A stretch of DNA of 45,579 nt, from positions 1 to 45,579 of the forward strand of contig JAFDHD010000013.1 of the NCBI GenBank assembly GCA_019308995.1, read 5' to 3'. The notes below the pieces were generated by a model. It ran no database searches. It saw only the letters and a program-made list of their open reading frames with translations, and had not been told where the DNA came from. This DNA is from Deltaproteobacteria bacterium. GTDB taxonomy: Bacteria > Desulfobacterota > Desulfarculia > Adiutricales > JAFDHD01. Of the stretch, positions 28,841-36,735 are shown in pieces. Each line of letters opens with the position of its first letter. The first letter of the stretch is position 1. The position numbers and the translations under genes are program-made.

Positions 28841-29278
28841 GTGAGAAGAAAAGGTGCGCTCCGAAGCCTGACATCTGGCAAGGATATCAGCGCTTTTATA
28901 GGTTTGGGCACTGAGTTTCAAGGCCAGCTTACCTTTGAGGGCGTGATTCGTCTTGATGGACGGTTTTCCGGTGAAATACATTCCAGTGGCACCCTGATTA
29001 TAGGCGAGACAGCCCATGTGAATGCGGAAATCAATGTGGAGACCGTTATCGTCAGCGGTGAAGTCCATGGCAATATCAAGGCGAGAAATCGGGTTGAGTT
29101 CCATGCCCCGGCCAAGTTCTATGGCAATATTGTCTCCTCGGTCCTGACCATTGATGAAGGCGTGGTCTTTGAAGGGAATTGTGAGATGGCCGAGGTGATC
29201 GAAGGTGAGGGTGTGGACAAGACCATTACCCTGATCAGTAAAGAAGGAGAGAGCCAAGCTGATCATGAATTGATTTGA
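28841..29278 (+). CDS. Bactofilin (DUF583 cytoskeletal protein)
   Basis: Bactofilins form non-polar filaments of stacked beta-helices and often position wall enzymes. The 145-residue product has the DUF583 core from about 25 to 125 with the repeating hydrophobic-glycine pattern (FIGLGTEFQGQLTFEGVIRL, GRFSGEIHSSGTLIIGETA, VIVSGEVHGNIKARNRVE). Short charged tails at both ends are usual. It starts at a GTG with a strong SD AGGAGG about 8 nt before it. Its place just after rodA suggests a link to cell shape. The next gene begins the ATP synthase operon. Confidence 0.92.
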   Translation: MRRKGALRSLTSGKDISAFIGLGTEFQGQLTFEGVIRLDGRFSGEIHSSGTLIIGETAHVNAEINVETVIVSGEVHGNIKARNRVEFHAPAKFYGNIVSSVLTIDEGVVFEGNCEMAEVIEGEGVDKTITLISKEGESQADHELI

Positions 29279-29351
29279 GGTTCTCGCCATCCAACCACCC
29301 GTTTCGGGTTCCTGCAGGCGAATCGCCTTTCAGCCTGAAAAATTTTTAAAA

Positions 29352-29380
29352 TTGACATCATTTGGTAAATAAGGTAAAAG
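29352..29380 (+). promoter_or_regulatory. ATP synthase operon promoter
   Basis: A perfect TTGACA (29352-29357) and TAAAAG (29375-29380, four of six matches) are 17 nt apart, about 120 nt before the first ATP synthase gene. No other gene lies between. Confidence 0.55.
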
Positions 29381-29500
29381 ACACGAGACAAACCGCGGGG
29401 TATCAGGACGCGGCTTTGTAATAAGAACCACGGACACAAGATATCATCCCCAGAGAAAAATTTTTATCGTAAAGACAATCAGTTAGAGGACAAGCCGGCC

Positions 29501-29929
29501 ATGATCGAGATCAATGCTTCACTATTCATTCAGGTGGTCAATTTCCTGCTGATGCTCCTCGTTCTTAACTACCTGCTCTATAGGCCGATTCAGGGGGTAC
29601 TCAGACAGCGCCGGGAAAAGATTGATGGTTTTGAGTCAGACATCGAACGGTTGATCGAAAAGGCCGAAAATCGGCAGATCGAGATTGAAGCGCGAATTGA
29701 TGAGGCCAGGCAGGAAGGCTTCAGCAAAAAAGAAGAAGTAAAAGGGCAGGGTTTGGAGGAGGAGAAGCGCGTCCTCGACGAGGCCAATACCCGGGCTGAG
29801 GAAGCGCTGCACAAGATCAGGGAGCAGATTTCTGAGGAGATCGTTGTGGCCCGGGAGGCTCTTAAGGCTGACCTTGAGGCCTTTTCGGCCGACCTAGCCC
29901 AAAAGATCCTCGGAAGGAGCCTCTCATGA
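29501..29929 (+). CDS. ATP synthase F0 subunit b' (second b-type stalk subunit)
   Basis: This 142-residue protein has one N-terminal membrane helix (about 8-26, LFIQVVNFLLMLLVLNYLL), then the b-type motif YRPIQGVLRQRREKI and a long charged coiled coil to the end. It is a stator subunit that, with b, holds the alpha3-beta3 head still. Paired b' and b genes also occur in cyanobacteria, alphaproteobacteria and many Desulfobacterota. The SD-like AGAGGA lies before the ATG at 29501. The stop overlaps the next start (ATGA). Confidence 0.93.
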   Translation: MIEINASLFIQVVNFLLMLLVLNYLLYRPIQGVLRQRREKIDGFESDIERLIEKAENRQIEIEARIDEARQEGFSKKEEVKGQGLEEEKRVLDEANTRAEEALHKIREQISEEIVVAREALKADLEAFSADLAQKILGRSLS

Positions 29930-30576
29930 GCAGTTTTAGAATCTTCAGCCGTTACGCCCTTTTTCTAGTTCTTATCCTGACCCTGGCGCTCTGTTTTTTC
30001 GGCCCGTCTGTGAGCCGGGTTATGGCCGGAGAAGCAGGGTCTGGTGAGCAAGAGGCCGCAGCAGAAGCGCACGAGGAAGAACACGAGGGAGTGACCGCGG
30101 ACAAGGTCTGGGATCTTGTATTTCGAATTATGAACTTCGTGGCGCTGGCGGCAATCCTGGTGTTTGTGCTCCGGAAACCCGCCGGTCAGTTCTTTCGCAA
30201 TCGCCGTGAAGAGATAGCCAGAACCCTGTCGGACCTGGAACTCAAAAAGGCCGAAACCGAAGAACAGTATCTGAAGCTGGAGAGCAAGCTGAGTGAGCTT
30301 GATAAAGAGCGGGAAGCCGTGGTCGCTGAATACATTATGGAAGGCGAGAAGGAGAAGGAGAAGATCATTGCTACTGCTCAGGAAGTCGCTTCCCGGATCC
30401 AGCAACAGGCTCAGATTGCCATTCAGCAGGAAATCCAGAAAGTCAAAGCGGACCTCAAGCGCGAGATCGCTGAAATCGCTGCCACCCAGGCTGAGGATCT
30501 GATTAAGAATAATATTGATGAGAAAGACCAGGAACGTCTGGTGGAAGAATATCTTGAGAAGGTGGTGCCCAATTGA
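29926..30576 (+). CDS. atpF: ATP synthase F0 subunit b with signal-peptide-like N-terminus
   Basis: The 216-residue protein carries the expected membrane helix at about 64-82 (IMNFVALAAILVFVLRKPAG), followed by a long coiled coil (EIARTLSDLELKKAETEEQY). It also has an extra N-terminal part: a hydrophobic stretch at about 10-28, a possible signal peptidase site after VMA, and an acidic linker (EQEAAAEAHEEEHEG). Ordinary b subunits, of about 156-170 residues, lack this. Cleavage would leave an acidic N-terminus in the periplasm. It overlaps b' by four bases, and its TGA overlaps the atpH TTG. Confidence 0.92.
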   Translation: MSSFRIFSRYALFLVLILTLALCFFGPSVSRVMAGEAGSGEQEAAAEAHEEEHEGVTADKVWDLVFRIMNFVALAAILVFVLRKPAGQFFRNRREEIARTLSDLELKKAETEEQYLKLESKLSELDKEREAVVAEYIMEGEKEKEKIIATAQEVASRIQQQAQIAIQQEIQKVKADLKREIAEIAATQAEDLIKNNIDEKDQERLVEEYLEKVVPN

Positions 30577-31112
30577 TCAGCCAGACTGTAGCGCGACGGT
30601 ATGCCAAAGCCTTGCTGGCCATTGGCCGGGAGGACCAGAATTTTGAACGGTACGGTGAGGAATTATCCGGTTTTGCCCGGCTCATGACCAGGCGGGACTT
30701 GGCGGAAGCGCTGACGAACCCCCTTTACCCATATGACAGCCGCCGTCAGATCCTGGATTTGATCCTGGAAAAGATGAGTTTGTCCCAGGTGGTTCAAAAC
30801 CTCGTGGGATTGCTTATGGACAAAGGCCGTATCAATCATGTTGAAGCCATTAGTAGTTACTATCAGCGGCTGGTTGATGAGGTCAACAATGTAGAACGGG
30901 CGACAATCGTTACGGCGACCTCCCTTCCGGAGGCCATCCACGGACAGGTTAAAACGATCCTGGAGGAGATGACAGGCAAGACGATCCTGCTTGAGGTCGA
31001 ACAGGACGCGGAGATTATCGGCGGGATCGTGGCCTACGTTGGGGATCTGACCCTGGATGGCAGCGTCAGAACGCAACTTGAAAATCTTAAAGAATCTTTG
31101 ATCAAGGGGTAA
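30573..31112 (+). CDS. atpH: ATP synthase F1 subunit delta
   Basis: Delta caps the F1 head and binds the b-type stalk. The 179 residues have the six-helix N-terminal domain (VARRYAKALLAIG at the start) and the C-terminal domain with ILLEVEQDAEIIGGIVAYVG and SVRTQLENLKESL. The start is a TTG overlapping the atpF stop (TTGA), and no better start exists because the family-typical VARRYAKAL begins six residues later. A GAAGG-like SD lies upstream. The overlap implies translational coupling. Confidence 0.95.
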   Translation: MISQTVARRYAKALLAIGREDQNFERYGEELSGFARLMTRRDLAEALTNPLYPYDSRRQILDLILEKMSLSQVVQNLVGLLMDKGRINHVEAISSYYQRLVDEVNNVERATIVTATSLPEAIHGQVKTILEEMTGKTILLEVEQDAEIIGGIVAYVGDLTLDGSVRTQLENLKESLIKG

Positions 31113-31118
31113 ACTCCT

Positions 31119-32630
31119 ATGGAAATCAAGGCAGAAGAAATCAGTGCAATCATAAAAGGACAGATTCAGGATTATGAAAAAAAGATAGAGATTTCTGAAA
31201 CCGGGACCGTCCTTTCCGTGGGTGATGGCGTAGCCAAGGTCTACGGTGTGGAAAAAGCCATGGTCATGGAACTCCTGGAGTTCCCGGGGGAACTGTACGG
31301 CATGGTTCTCAACCTCGAGGAGGATAATGTCGGTGTGGCCGTTCTCGGCGACGTCGAGCACGTAAAGGAAGGCGACATTGTCAAGCGCACCGGCCGCATC
31401 GCGCAAATCTCAGTCGGGGATGCCATGCTGGGCCGCGTGGTTGATCCGGTTGGCAATCCGCTGGATGGCAAAGGCCCTATCGAGGCGACCGAATACCGCC
31501 GTATCGAGATCATTGCCCCCGGCGTGGTGGCCCGACAGCCGGTTAAAGAACCCCTGTATACAGGGCTCAAGGCCGTTGATTCCATGACCCCCATCGGCCG
31601 CGGGCAGCGGGAATTGATCATCGGCGATCGCCAGATCGGGAAAACGGCCATCTGTGTGGACGCCATCATCAACCAGAAAGGGCAGGATGTCATCTGTATC
31701 TATGTGGCGGTGGGCCAGAAGAAGTCCACGGTCGCCCAGGTCGTGGACACCTTGCGCCGGTACGGGGCCATGGATTACACCGTCGTTATTTCGGCCTGCG
31801 CCTCAGACCCGGCCACGATGCAGTATATTGCGCCTTATGCCGGCTGCTCCATCGGTGAGTATTACCGGGACAAGGATCAGCACGCCTTGATTATTTATGA
31901 CGATCTCTCCAAGCAGGCCGCTGCTTACCGTCAGGTTTCACTCCTCCTGCGGCGGCCGCCGGGACGCGAGGCTTACCCCGGTGATATTTTTTACAACCAT
32001 TCCCGTCTCCTGGAACGCGCCGCCAAACTCAACGATGAACTTGGCGGCGGCTCCCTCACCGCCCTGCCAGTCATTGAGACTCAGGCTGGAGACGTCTCGG
32101 CCTATATCCCGACCAATGTTATCTCCATTACCGATGGGCAGATTTACCTCGAACCTCCCTTATTCTTTTCCGGAGTGCGGCCGGCCATCAATGTCGGTAT
32201 TTCAGTCTCACGCGTCGGCGGCGCGGCCCAGATCAAGGCCATGAGGCAGGTCGCTGGCAGTCTGCGTCTTGATATGGCCCAGTTCAGGGATCTGGAAGCC
32301 TTTGCACAATTCGGTTCCGATCTGGACAAAGCCACACAGGCCCAGCTTGAGCGTGGCAAACGCCTGGTTGAAATCCTGAAACAGCCTCAGTATCAGCCCA
32401 TGCCGGTTGAAAAGCAGGTGACTATTATCTATGCAGGCACCCGGGGCTTTACGGACAAATACCCGGCTGAGGACGTCGCCGCGTACGAGCAGCAGCTGCT
32501 CGAATTCATCGAAGCAAAGTATCCTCAAATTTACACGGAAATCAATGAAAAGCAGGAAATCAGTGAAGAACTGGACGCCACCATAGAGAAGGCGCTGACC
32601 GAGTTCGATGACGTCTTCCAGGTAGCATAA
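31119..32630 (+). CDS. atpA: ATP synthase F1 subunit alpha
   Basis: Alpha forms the non-catalytic nucleotide-binding half of the F1 hexamer. The 503 residues are full length. The P-loop reads [10 protein letters not shown] (usually GDRQTGKT; the I variant is conservative). The signature [17 protein letters not shown] with its arginine finger region is present, as is the N-terminal crown ([20 protein letters not shown]). The start is an ATG six nt after atpH. It sits in the usual order delta-alpha-gamma-beta-epsilon. Confidence 0.98.
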   Translation: MEIKAEEISAIIKGQIQDYEKKIEISETGTVLSVGDGVAKVYGVEKAMVMELLEFPGELYGMVLNLEEDNVGVAVLGDVEHVKEGDIVKRTGRIAQISVGDAMLGRVVDPVGNPLDGKGPIEATEYRRIEIIAPGVVARQPVKEPLYTGLKAVDSMTPIGRGQRELIIGDRQIGKTAICVDAIINQKGQDVICIYVAVGQKKSTVAQVVDTLRRYGAMDYTVVISACASDPATMQYIAPYAGCSIGEYYRDKDQHALIIYDDLSKQAAAYRQVSLLLRRPPGREAYPGDIFYNHSRLLERAAKLNDELGGGSLTALPVIETQAGDVSAYIPTNVISITDGQIYLEPPLFFSGVRPAINVGISVSRVGGAAQIKAMRQVAGSLRLDMAQFRDLEAFAQFGSDLDKATQAQLERGKRLVEILKQPQYQPMPVEKQVTIIYAGTRGFTDKYPAEDVAAYEQQLLEFIEAKYPQIYTEINEKQEISEELDATIEKALTEFDDVFQVA

Positions 32631-32633
32631 CCC

Positions 32634-33512
32634 ATGGCCACGCTAAAGGATATTCAACGAAAGATTTCAGCGGTCAAGAAGACCGAACAGATCACCCGGG
32701 CCATGAATATGGTCGCGGCAGCCAGGCTTAGGACGGCCCAGATACGTATAGTAAATTTCCGTCCTTATGCAGCCAAGTTTGCCGAGCTTATGGCCAATCT
32801 GGCCGCCGGGATAGAGCCGGAGGTCCATCCCTACCTGATTCAGCCCGAGGAGGTGAAAAAGGTCGAGCTAGCGGCCTTTTCTTCAGATCGTGGCCTGTGC
32901 GGCAGCTTTAACACCAATATCATCGCCGGTATCGAACGGGTCCTTCAGGAGCGCCAGAGCGAGGGCATTGAGGTCTCTCTGACACTGGTCGGCCGCAAGA
33001 TTAATGACTACTTCAGGCGTCGTTCGGTTCATATCAGGGCCAGTCATCCTGAGGTCATGAACTCCTATGATTATTCGACTGCCCTTCAGATTGCCCGCGA
33101 CGTATCGGACAATTTTCTTCTGGGTGAGGTTGATGAGGTCTGGATCTATTATACCCGCTTCATTAACATGACGCAGCAAGTGCTCACCCTGGTGAAGCTT
33201 CTCCCTGTTTCACCGGCCGAGGAGGAAGAAGCGGGCGCGGCCGCTGAAGTTGGTGAGTATTTATGTGAGCCCAGTGCCGAGGCGATTTTGGTGGACCTGC
33301 TTCCCCGAAGTTTCATCATCCAGTTTTATAACGCCATGCTCGAGACGTCGGCTAGTGAGCATGCCGCGCGGATGATGGCCATGGACAACGCAACCAATAA
33401 CTGTAAGGAAATAATCGAAGACCTGACCATGGTTTACAACAAGGCGCGGCAGGCCGAAATCACGGCGGAGCTGATGGACATCATCGGTGGCGCGGAGGCC
33501 TTAAAGGGTTAA
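32634..33512 (+). CDS. atpG: ATP synthase F1 subunit gamma
   Basis: Gamma is the rotating central shaft. The 292-residue protein has the two conserved coiled-coil ends: ATLKDIQRKISAVKKTEQIT with MNMVAAARL at the start, and ASEHAARMMAMDNATNNCKE with ITAELMDIIGGAEAL at the end. The Rossmann-like middle begins with FSSDRGLCGSFN. It begins three nt after atpA. Confidence 0.97.
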   Translation: MATLKDIQRKISAVKKTEQITRAMNMVAAARLRTAQIRIVNFRPYAAKFAELMANLAAGIEPEVHPYLIQPEEVKKVELAAFSSDRGLCGSFNTNIIAGIERVLQERQSEGIEVSLTLVGRKINDYFRRRSVHIRASHPEVMNSYDYSTALQIARDVSDNFLLGEVDEVWIYYTRFINMTQQVLTLVKLLPVSPAEEEEAGAAAEVGEYLCEPSAEAILVDLLPRSFIIQFYNAMLETSASEHAARMMAMDNATNNCKEIIEDLTMVYNKARQAEITAELMDIIGGAEALKG

Positions 33513-33545
33513 CTTTGAATTTTGTTTCGACCAGAGGAGGTCTAG

Positions 33546-34961
<1,416 letters not shown>

Positions 34962-34982
34962 GTCTTAGTACAAGGAAAAAAT

Positions 34983-35402
34983 ATGGCCGAACAGATAAAA
35001 CTGGAAGTAGTTACCCCGGACAGTATGGTCCTCAGCGAGGATGTGGATATCGTAGTCGCCACTGCGACCGAAGGCGAATTTGGCGTGCTGCCCGGTCATA
35101 TTCCTTTTCTGACCACCTTGCAGCCCGGGGAACTCAGGTACCGTCAGGGGACGAGTATGTATTACATGGCCATCAGTGAAGGGTTCGCCGAGGTCTCTTG
35201 GAACAAGGTTACCATCCTGGCCGAAACGGCTGAACATGGGCGGGAGATTGACCTGGAGCGGGCCATGAAGGCCCGGGAGCGGGCCCAGAAGCGACTGGAG
35301 CAGGCCCGGCAGGACGAAAAGGTTGATTATGCCCGCAGTGAGGCGGCCTTGAGGCGCGCCCTCATGCGAATCAAGGTGGCGGAAAAACAGAAAGGCGTTT
35401 AA
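34983..35402 (+). CDS. atpC: ATP synthase F1 subunit epsilon
   Basis: Epsilon binds the shaft and the c-ring and can inhibit ATP hydrolysis. The 139-residue product has the N-terminal beta-sandwich (KLEVVTPDSMVLSEDVDIVV, GEFGVLPGHIPFLTTL) and the C-terminal two-helix domain (ERAMKARERAQKRLEQARQ). It ends the operon, and an intrinsic terminator lies 21 nt after its stop. Confidence 0.97.
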   Translation: MAEQIKLEVVTPDSMVLSEDVDIVVATATEGEFGVLPGHIPFLTTLQPGELRYRQGTSMYYMAISEGFAEVSWNKVTILAETAEHGREIDLERAMKARERAQKRLEQARQDEKVDYARSEAALRRALMRIKVAEKQKGV

Positions 35403-35422
35403 TTACCACCACCTAGAAGTGA

Positions 35423-35452
35423 GGGCGAGTCAGAAAAGGCTTGCCCTTTTTT
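35423..35452 (+). terminator. Intrinsic terminator of the ATP synthase operon
   Basis: GGGCGAG (35423-35429) pairs with CTTGCCC (35440-35446), a 7-bp stem with one G-T wobble, and six T residues follow directly (35447-35452). Confidence 0.85.
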
Positions 35453-35489
35453 ATCGAGGCGGACTCAAGGCATGCATTTAATTTTTTTG

Positions 35490-35519
35490 TTTACCTTCCG
35501 ACTGTTTTCAAGTTACAAT
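35490..35519 (+). promoter_or_regulatory. Candidate promoter of the DksA/TraR-like gene
   Basis: TTTACC (35490-35495, four of six matches) and TACAAT (35514-35519, five of six) are 18 nt apart in an AT-rich stretch about 78 nt before the start codon and just after the operon terminator. Confidence 0.45.
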
Positions 35520-35596
35520 TAATTATTTAAAGCGATTTTTACGCTTGATCCAGCTTTTGGTGGAATAAGAGAGGAATATGGGGGAGGATCGTAAAA

Positions 35597-35959
35597 TTGG
35601 ATCAAAAGAAACTTACACACTACAAAAAGCTGTTAAACAATCGCGTTGCAGAGCTTCTGGGACAGGCTAACGCGACCGTTATGGATATGACTGATGCTGG
35701 GGAGAATTTCCCTGACCCAGCCGATCGGGCCTCGATGGAGTCTGACCGCAACTTCACATTACGCCTTCGTGACCGTGAGCGTAAGCTGATCAATAAGATT
35801 CAGGAAGCCCTTCAGCGAATCGAAGACGGGACATTCGGGATCTGTGAAAGCTGCGGTGAAGAAATAGACGCCAAACGGTTGGAGGCCCGTCCGGTAACCA
35901 CCTTATGCATCAACTGCAAGACCAGTCAGGAGCAGACTGAAAAATCCAGCGGGCTTTAA
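35597..35959 (+). CDS. DksA/TraR family zinc-finger protein
   Basis: The 120-residue protein has a coiled-coil N-terminal part (YKKLLNNRVAELLGQANATV) and a C4 zinc finger, CESCGEEIDAKRLEARPVTT followed by CINC. DksA-type proteins enter the RNA polymerase secondary channel and, with ppGpp, adjust initiation. It is shorter than E. coli DksA (151 residues) but close to many delta-group homologues. The loop tip reads DMTDAGENFPDPADRAS, with the paired acidic residues of the DksA/TraR group. The start is a TTG with GGAGG 9 nt upstream. Confidence 0.9.
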   Translation: MDQKKLTHYKKLLNNRVAELLGQANATVMDMTDAGENFPDPADRASMESDRNFTLRLRDRERKLINKIQEALQRIEDGTFGICESCGEEIDAKRLEARPVTTLCINCKTSQEQTEKSSGL

Positions 35960-36157
35960 CAATTAGACGCCTATGATTGCGGTTTGTATCTCGACAGAGA
36001 TTATGAACAGTCTTTTTTCCCTGAAGCCCTGAAGCCTTTACCCATCTTGTATATCCAGCCCGTGGATTCCAGTTAGGCTCGATCAACTTAAGCATACTCC
36101 AACTAGAGCGATTAATAAAATAACTTTCTGGAAAACCTTTTAAAGGGAACCCAAAAG

Positions 36158-36180
36158 AAAGATTGCTTCGCAATGACATG
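36158..36180. repeat. Short palindromic repeat unit (GCTTCGCAAT type)
   Basis: ATTGC (36162-36166) and GCAAT (36170-36174) flank TTC. Read on the minus strand this is TGTCATTGCGAAGCAATC, a common form of a repeat family I recall in many bacterial intergenic regions. It is inverted relative to the next unit at 36204-36237. Confidence 0.5.
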
Positions 36181-36203
36181 TATTGATATTGTTATAAAAT
36201 GCC

Positions 36204-36237
36204 ACCAGTGAGGAGTTTTTGCAACGAAGCAGTCCTT
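36204..36237. repeat. Longer repeat unit of the same family
   Basis: GTGAGGAGTTTTTGCAACGA followed by AGCAGTCC resembles the long form of the family (CATTGCGAGGAG, a spacer, then ACGAAGCAATC). It lies in the opposite orientation to the unit at 36158-36180, about 24 nt away. Confidence 0.4.
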
Positions 36238-36270
36238 GGCTTTTCAATTGGAACGTAATTTTAACATCCT

Positions 36271-36573
36271 TTAGATGATACGAAGCCCGGCTATCATTGC
36301 ATTAAACTCAATCTCATGCTGCTTCTTTTCATAATCCCGACCTGGAGAAGCAGGGGGCGACGTATGATACAGGTAAGCAGATTCAGTTACAGGGCGACGA
36401 TTCAGCACCCCCAGAACCTGCTTCACTTTTTTCCACCATTCGCGAAGTCCCGGGCGAACCGGCTTTGAAACAAAGATTGATCCGGGCAAGGTAACAGCGT
36501 GACTCGCACTGACGAAATTCATTTTAATATGTTCGGGAAGGAGCGGGTGTCTGAGCTCTCTCAGCCATAGCAT
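36271..36573 (-). CDS. Small protein of unknown function with strong ribosome binding site
   Basis: I do not recognise this 100-residue protein. It begins MLWLRELRHPLLPEHIKMN, has a basic middle with paired tryptophans (RPGLREWWKKVKQVLGVL) and ends FNAMIAGLRII. There is no membrane segment, signal peptide or cysteine. The gene is supported by a textbook SD, AAGGAGG, 7 nt before the ATG at 36573, and by a promoter candidate at 36642-36670. A longer frame reaching 36633 is rejected because it would run through that SD. It lies 162 nt downstream of the MalT-like regulator gene on the same strand and might be one of its targets; this is only inference from position. Confidence 0.6.
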   Translation of the reverse strand: MLWLRELRHPLLPEHIKMNFVSASHAVTLPGSIFVSKPVRPGLREWWKKVKQVLGVLNRRPVTESAYLYHTSPPASPGRDYEKKQHEIEFNAMIAGLRII

Positions 36574-36641
36574 CGTAATTCCTCCTTTTTTTATCTTTTT
36601 CGCAAAGCCCTCAGTCGCGGAAGCGCTCACCATTCAAGGAA

Positions 36642-36670
36642 AATATAATCACGAACCGGGTGAGTTTCCA
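36642..36670 (-). promoter_or_regulatory. Candidate promoter of the small unknown gene
   Basis: On the minus strand TGGAAA (36665-36670, four of six matches) and TATATT (36642-36647, five of six) are separated by 17 nt. The start would lie near 36635, giving a leader of about 60 nt. Confidence 0.4.
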
Positions 36671-36735
36671 TCATCCGAAAAGGTGATTTGAAGGGGTGAT
36701 TTGTAAGGTTAAGTCTTTAGTTTGTAAAGCAAGGG

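Larger units (their letters stand above)
35960..36270. other. 311-nt gap with dispersed-repeat remnants
   Basis: No gene is supported; an 89-aa minus-strand frame (35910-36179) overlaps the DksA-like gene and shows no family features. The stretch contains a perfect small hairpin at 36162-36174 and a related longer repeat near 36204-36237, described separately. No clear terminator follows the DksA-like gene. Confidence 0.6.
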
